Under the pieces are notes generated by a model. That model was not told the DNA's origin, ran no database searches, and saw only the letters and a program-made list of their open reading frames with translations. From positions 1-9,013 of the forward strand of contig MFXB01000023.1 in NCBI GenBank assembly GCA_001787475.1: a stretch of DNA of 9,013 nt, written 5' to 3'. The position numbers and the translations under genes were made by a program. The DNA is from Candidatus Peregrinibacteria bacterium RIFCSPLOWO2_01_FULL_48_20. Lineage in GTDB: Bacteria > Patescibacteriota > Gracilibacteria > UBA1369 > 2-02-FULL-48-14. Positions 5,452 through 9,013 of this stretch are shown here, piece by piece (position 1 is the stretch's first letter; each line of letters begins with the position of its first letter).

Positions 5452-6045
5452 ATGGCAACGTCGAACCCAAACAGAGACGAAACAATCAAAGAACTCAAAC
5501 GACTGAAGTCTGAGGCTTCTTACGACGCCATGCTGGACCTTGCTCAAAAGGCGACGGGCTCTTTCCCGGACGATGCGAAAGTGTGGGATTTGCTGCACTA
5601 CGCACAAGCCCACTACGTGAACGAAAAACTTGAATCGCAAATTGTTAAACAGCTCGAAGAAAAAAAAGACTACGCCTCGCTGGCGACGATTTATTTAAAA
5701 TTGCTCACCATTTTCCCGGATTCCGGCCATTTGAAAAAACTCCTTAAAAAAACGCGACAAAAAATTCAAAAAGGGCACGAAAACGAAATGAAAACTTTTT
5801 ATGAGAACGCCGAAATCAAAATCAAAGAAATGATCCAAAAGGGCGAGTATGAATCCGCCATTAAGGCATCCTACGAAATTTTAAATGAAGAACCGGAAAA
5901 CAAAACTTTTTCCCGATTGCTGGTGCGCGCCGAGGACTTGTTGGACGATCAAATGAATAAAGAACTCGAAAAGGTCTATAGTGAAATCATTCCGGCCTTG
6001 CGGGCGGAGTACAAAGCACATCCTGACCAATTCATTAGAATATGA
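5452..6045 (+). CDS. TPR-like helical repeat protein
   Basis: The 197-aa product appears fully helical and cytoplasmic, with no signal peptide. Three similar units stand out: residues about 21-54 (SYDAMLDLAQKATGSFPDDA), 72-105 (KDYASLATIYLKLLTIFPDS) and 131-163 (GEYESAIKASYEILNEEPEN). Each has the tetratricopeptide-like pattern of a small or aromatic pair, a helix with Ala/Leu, and a Pro-Asp/Glu turn before the next helix. Long Lys/Glu-rich helices (100-130 and 164-188) separate or follow them. Such repeats usually mediate protein binding; the partner is unknown. The next gene overlaps by 4 bases (ATGA at 6042-6045), so the pair is probably translationally coupled and their products may work together. 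The start follows a leaderless promoter. A single ORF split by frameshift is unlikely because both proteins have plausible ends. Confidence 0.8.
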   Translation: MATSNPNRDETIKELKRLKSEASYDAMLDLAQKATGSFPDDAKVWDLLHYAQAHYVNEKLESQIVKQLEEKKDYASLATIYLKLLTIFPDSGHLKKLLKKTRQKIQKGHENEMKTFYENAEIKIKEMIQKGEYESAIKASYEILNEEPENKTFSRLLVRAEDLLDDQMNKELEKVYSEIIPALRAEYKAHPDQFIRI

Positions 6046-7259
6046 AACTCATCCTTGGATTGCACCATGAGCAGAAACTGGAAGCGGAACTTAAATTGGA
6101 GCATCAAATGGCTCTCACACAGAGCATGGATGTGTTTTCCGAACGTCTCAATGAACGAGCTGAGGATTCGGATCAATCCGTGGATGATGTTCTCTTGAAG
6201 AGTATCGTTAAAGAGTTGGCTGGTTCAATCACAAATGAAACTTTGAAACAAAGCATAGAGGGTTTGATGGATGTCGATAGCTTGAGAGAACTTATTTTGG
6301 CTCGCGGCAAACCCTTGGCGTTTCCAAAATCCAATCTTGAATTCAAAAAAACCCTAAAAAACATTGTGGCGACTTTTTTTTACCATGGAACCGCGCAGGG
6401 TGGGAAAATAATTTTTAAAGACGCAAAGGGATACGAGTCCAGTAAAGAAGTCGATCGGGGGAATTTTGAAGAAGCCTATTTAGACCCGGGAGCCATTGAA
6501 GAGAAAATAAGCCAATTCGGTGAATTGCTGAGAAGGGAAATCGCGGGAGAGGGTATGAACGCCGGATGGGCTCGCCTGAGGCACGCGAAGGAGGCGGTTC
6601 AAGAGCTGAGACCTCAAATGGATATGATGGTTCGAATACTCGAGGCGCTTTTTTCACTTCGCCGAGAGGGGCAAGCTCCGGTCAGCGATTTTCTAAAAGG
6701 CCTTGTCGTGGAAAAAGAAGCGAAGTTCATCATTTCGGCACGATTACTGAGCCGCTTCACCACTCGTTTCAGTACAAAAATCCGTACTGGGAAAGAAGAA
6801 GAATTTAAAATTGCTTTTACGAACCTCATTGCCGAATATGTTTTGATCGCCATGGGAGTTTTAGACCCGGAAATATTTCAACTCATGTCACTTCATAAAG
6901 AATTGGTAAAAAATGAAAAGAGCGAAAAAAAGGGAGGGCGTTTTTGGCAATGCAGGAGACTCAAGGGGAAACCGATTTCCGGCAAAAGCGATCAAGAAGT
7001 TCTACGCTTTATAACGAAGACCGCACGAGAAAGTTCGGACAGACTGTGCGAAGAAACCAATTTCCATGCACTATTCTCAGCGATTCAAACGGAAGCGAGT
7101 AACTATAGCGGTAAAGGGGAACTGACCAGAAATGAAGAGTTTCGTGAGTTTTTGCAGAATGAATTTGTGGAATTTTTAAGCAGTAAAAGCGTTCAAAAGG
7201 CCTTGCTGAAAGAAGTGAAAGACCGTTGGTACCCCGAACTCGATCAATTTTTAAGCTAA
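6042..7259 (+). CDS. hypothetical 405-aa helical protein coupled to the TPR-like gene
   Basis: I do not recognise the family. The product is predominantly helical and highly charged. The N-terminus (MKLILGLHHEQKLEAELKLE, residues 1-20, then HQMALTQSMDVFSERLNERA, 21-40) faintly recalls the sigma-54 activator-interacting region, but no sigma-54 core-binding domain or RpoN box follows. A short segment at 113-130 (YHGTAQGGKIIFKDAKG) looks like a beta hairpin. A hydrophobic stretch at 257-274 (AFTNLIAEYVLIAMGVLD) is the only candidate for a buried or membrane helix. A basic segment follows (290-310). The start codon lies in an ATGA overlap with the upstream stop and lacks a Shine-Dalgarno, implying translational coupling. 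Nine of 26 Arg codons are AGA/AGG, against about one of 45 in valS, so the gene may be recently acquired or weakly expressed. Its TAA overlaps the purA stop on the other strand. Confidence 0.8.
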   Translation: MKLILGLHHEQKLEAELKLEHQMALTQSMDVFSERLNERAEDSDQSVDDVLLKSIVKELAGSITNETLKQSIEGLMDVDSLRELILARGKPLAFPKSNLEFKKTLKNIVATFFYHGTAQGGKIIFKDAKGYESSKEVDRGNFEEAYLDPGAIEEKISQFGELLRREIAGEGMNAGWARLRHAKEAVQELRPQMDMMVRILEALFSLRREGQAPVSDFLKGLVVEKEAKFIISARLLSRFTTRFSTKIRTGKEEEFKIAFTNLIAEYVLIAMGVLDPEIFQLMSLHKELVKNEKSEKKGGRFWQCRRLKGKPISGKSDQEVLRFITKTARESSDRLCEETNFHALFSAIQTEASNYSGKGELTRNEEFREFLQNEFVEFLSSKSVQKALLKEVKDRWYPELDQFLS

Positions 7260-8539
7260 CGCACCAGCAGTTGGTCGCGCCGTTCCCCGACGCCCACATA
7301 CTTAATGGGGCAGCCGAGCAGATCTTCCAGTCGCAAGACGTATTTTTTCGCGTTTTCAGGCAGTTCGTCCCACTTATTCATTTCCTTTAAAGAGATTCGC
7401 CAACCGGGAACCGTTTCATATTCCACTTCCACTTCCGCGAGATCGAGGAGCGAGGGAGGAATGCTACTCAGTTTTTTGCCATGCAGGGAGTAGCTCACCG
7501 CGATTCGGATTTCGTCAAGGTCGTCGAGCACATCCAGTTTGGTGAGGTTGAGCGCGGAAAAACCGTTGATACGAATGGAGTACGCGGTCATGGGCACATC
7601 AAACCAACCGATTCGGCGCGGCCGTCCCGTGGTGGAACCGTATTCGCCGCCCGCTTCTCGAATGGAGTCGCCGAGTGCATCCGTGAGTTCGGTGGGGAAA
7701 GGGCCGGCCCCCACGCGCGTCATATACGCCTTCACCACGCCGATGCTTTCTTTGAGTTGGAACGGATTCAAGCCCGTCCCCGTAAACACCCCGCCGATGC
7801 TCGGGTTCGAAGACGTCACATAAGGATAAGTTCCATGATCGATGTCGAGCAAGGTCGCGTTCGCTCCCTCCACCAAAACTCGTTTGCCGTTTCGGATTGC
7901 TTCCGTCAAAAAATAGCCCGCATCCGTCATCATGGCAAAAAGCCGATCTTTATATTTTTTCAAAACCGCCAATTCGCCTTCGGGTAAATAATCAAATCCA
8001 TAAACCTCTTGATGACGAATCAAATTCTTTCGGTATCGTTCTTCAAAATTTTCCCAGTGGGCGAGGTCGCCAAGCCTTAGACCCTTTCGATTGATTTTAT
8101 CCGAATACGCCGGTCCGATTCCTCTTCGCGTCGTCCCCACTTTATGCAGACCTTTCGCGTCTTCCTGAGCGCCATCCATCAGTTTATGGTAGTCGAATAA
8201 AATCGCCACGCGATCGGAAATCTTCAAGCGCGATTCCACGTCGTAGCCTTCCTTTTTGAGAAGCTCCAACTCTTCAAACAAAGTTTCCACATGCAAGACG
8301 ACCCCATTCCCGATCACGCAAGTCACATGAGGGTAAAGCATGCCGCTCGGAAGCAAATGAAACACATGCTTTTTGGTGGTTCCGCCATCTTTAATATAAA
8401 CCGTATGACCGGCGTTCGCTCCTCCCGTTGCCCGCGCCACAATATCAAAATCTTTGGTGAGAATATCCACCAACTTTCCTTTTCCTTCATCGCCCCACTG
8501 GGCCCCCAACACCACCGTCAGATTTTTCTGGTCAAACAT
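7256..8539 (-). CDS. purA: adenylosuccinate synthetase
   Basis: PurA joins IMP and aspartate using GTP to make adenylosuccinate, the first committed step to AMP. The 427-aa product has near-normal length (E. coli 432). Visible motifs: GAQWGDEGKGK (residues 12-22, nucleotide loop with catalytic Asp17), GGANAGHTVY (39-48, catalytic His45), GTTRRGIGPAY (135-145), EGANATLLDIDHGTYPYV (224-241), SSNPSIGG (243-250), VGAGPFPTEL (276-285), TGRPRRIGW (304-312) and TKLDVLD (333-339, guanine-recognition KxD). The frame is open to a GTG at 8572, but that codon overlaps the promoter, and the ATG at 8539 gives the standard N-terminus. There is no Shine-Dalgarno (GATCACTC precedes the ATG). Its TAG stop (7258-7256) overlaps the TAA of the convergent 405-aa gene, with no terminator between. 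The PEBP gene is divergent. Confidence 0.97.
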   Translation of the reverse strand: MFDQKNLTVVLGAQWGDEGKGKLVDILTKDFDIVARATGGANAGHTVYIKDGGTTKKHVFHLLPSGMLYPHVTCVIGNGVVLHVETLFEELELLKKEGYDVESRLKISDRVAILFDYHKLMDGAQEDAKGLHKVGTTRRGIGPAYSDKINRKGLRLGDLAHWENFEERYRKNLIRHQEVYGFDYLPEGELAVLKKYKDRLFAMMTDAGYFLTEAIRNGKRVLVEGANATLLDIDHGTYPYVTSSNPSIGGVFTGTGLNPFQLKESIGVVKAYMTRVGAGPFPTELTDALGDSIREAGGEYGSTTGRPRRIGWFDVPMTAYSIRINGFSALNLTKLDVLDDLDEIRIAVSYSLHGKKLSSIPPSLLDLAEVEVEYETVPGWRISLKEMNKWDELPENAKKYVLRLEDLLGCPIKYVGVGERRDQLLVR

Positions 8540-8570
8540 GAGTGATCGGAATAAAATAGTGAGCAAGTAC

Positions 8571-8599
8571 ACTATATTGCTTTATGAAGATCACTTCAA
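8571..8599 (-). promoter_or_regulatory. purA promoter
   Basis: On the minus strand TTGAAG (8599-8594), a 17-base spacer and TATAGT (8576-8571) precede the purA ATG by about 31 bases from the -10, giving a leader of roughly 25 bases. The -35 lies within the first codons of the divergent PEBP gene, and the -10 overlaps the -10-like TATATT of that gene on the other strand, so the two promoters would compete. Confidence 0.55.
8573..8578 (+). promoter_or_regulatory. -10-like element of the PEBP gene
   Basis: TATATT ends 5 bases before the ATG at 8584, the same geometry as the leaderless starts elsewhere in the window. No good -35 lies 16-18 bases upstream. An alternative is TGGTCA (8529-8534), 17 bases, TAAAAT (8552-8557), which would give a leader of about 20 bases. 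Confidence 0.35.
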
Positions 8600-9013
8600 C
8601 CGCTTTCACCGCCGACGCAGCCTTGCCCGCCAAGTACACCTGTGACGGCGACAATGTGAACCCGCCCCTTCAAATTTCCTCTGTTCCCGCCGAAACCAAA
8701 AGCCTTGTTCTCATTGTGGATGATCCCGACGCACCTCATGGCGATTGGGTGCATTGGCTCCTATGGAACATCGATCCAAAAACCTCTGAAATTGCGGAAA
8801 ACTCCGTACCCGACGGCGCCATCCAAGGCATCACCGATTTTGGAACCGCCGCGTGGGGAGGCCCTTGTCCTCCGTCAGGGACACACCGATACTTTTTTAA
8901 GCTCTATGCTCTCGATACCACGCTGGAAATTTCAAGCAGCTCAAAAAAAGCCGAACTCGAAGAAGCCATCCGCGGCAACATTTTAGACTCCGCACAGTTG
9001 ATTGGAACTTACT
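8584..9013 (+). CDS. YbhB/YbcL family PEBP (Raf kinase inhibitor-like) protein, 3' end missing
   Basis: This open frame codes for 143 residues up to the window edge and lacks a stop. It matches the phosphatidylethanolamine-binding protein family in its bacterial YbhB/YbcL form: MKITSTAF, then YTCDGDNVNPPL (residues 18-29), LVLIVDDPDAPHGDWVHWLLWNI (41-63, with the DPDAP and HW ligand-pocket motifs), AAWGGPCPPSGTHRYFFKLYALD (91-113) and a C-terminal helix ending LIGTY. Family members usually end a few residues later, so only a handful of codons are probably missing. The pocket binds small anionic ligands in homologues; the cellular role in bacteria is not settled. No signal peptide is seen, so it is likely cytoplasmic. 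It shares a 44-base divergent promoter region with purA. Confidence 0.93.
   Translation, partial: MKITSTAFTADAALPAKYTCDGDNVNPPLQISSVPAETKSLVLIVDDPDAPHGDWVHWLLWNIDPKTSEIAENSVPDGAIQGITDFGTAAWGGPCPPSGTHRYFFKLYALDTTLEISSSSKKAELEEAIRGNILDSAQLIGTY

Noticed and set aside
6030..6060. Frameshift splitting one long gene into the TPR-like and 405-aa proteins
   Set aside because: The ATGA overlap is a common coupling arrangement, and the two products differ in character and codon use.
6042..6170. Sigma-54 (RpoN) identity for the 405-aa protein
   Set aside because: Only a loose N-terminal resemblance exists; no core-binding domain, helix-turn-helix or RpoN box follows.
8540..8572. GTG start extending purA by 11 residues
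   Set aside because: The GTG overlaps the TATAGT -10, and PurA homologues begin close to the ATG at 8539.

Overview
The window is chromosomal DNA from a bacterium using the standard genetic code: several genes end in TGA and tryptophan is TGG throughout. GC content is moderate, apparently mid-to-high 40s percent by eye. Almost no gene has a Shine-Dalgarno sequence. Instead, several start codons lie only 5 to 9 bases after a good -10 hexamer, which suggests leaderless mRNAs. Together with compact spacing, overlapping stop codons, a protein joining a sigma-70 region 4 helix-turn-helix to winged-helix modules, and a DUF5665-like membrane protein, this fits a Patescibacteria/CPR lineage, perhaps Peregrinibacteria-like. 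That assignment is an inference; no 16S rRNA or other decisive marker is present.

Layout. Positions 1-438 (minus strand) hold the start of a small DUF5665-like membrane protein gene, preceded by a tRNA-Leu(UAG) gene with encoded CCA. Positions 439-629 are a divergent control region with promoter-like elements and a partly duplicated motif pair. On the plus strand, a region-4/winged-helix regulator (630-1715) and a HinT-type HIT protein (1725-2054) follow. A strong hairpin at 2039-2070 separates them from a convergent gene for a 164-aa acidic/coiled-coil protein of unknown function (2082-2576, minus). Valyl-tRNA synthetase (2683-5370, plus) is transcribed divergently from it. A coupled pair follows: a TPR-like helical-repeat protein (5452-6045) and a 405-aa helical protein of unknown function (6042-7259), overlapping by ATGA. 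purA (7256-8539, minus) is convergent, with its stop codon overlapping the previous one. A PEBP/YbhB family gene (8584 onward, plus) is divergent from purA and is cut by the window end.

The genes are mostly housekeeping: translation (tRNA-Leu, ValRS), AMP synthesis (PurA), nucleotide phosphoramidate hydrolysis (HinT) and probable transcriptional control (the region-4 protein). I see no mobile element, CRISPR array, prophage or defence locus. The least expected signals are a set of short hairpins with GNA-type loops followed by an A-rich tract, one of them inside valS; the leaderless promoter geometry; the architecture and duplicated control region of the region-4 protein; and two places with codon use or composition unlike the surroundings (the 3' end of valS and the 405-aa gene).
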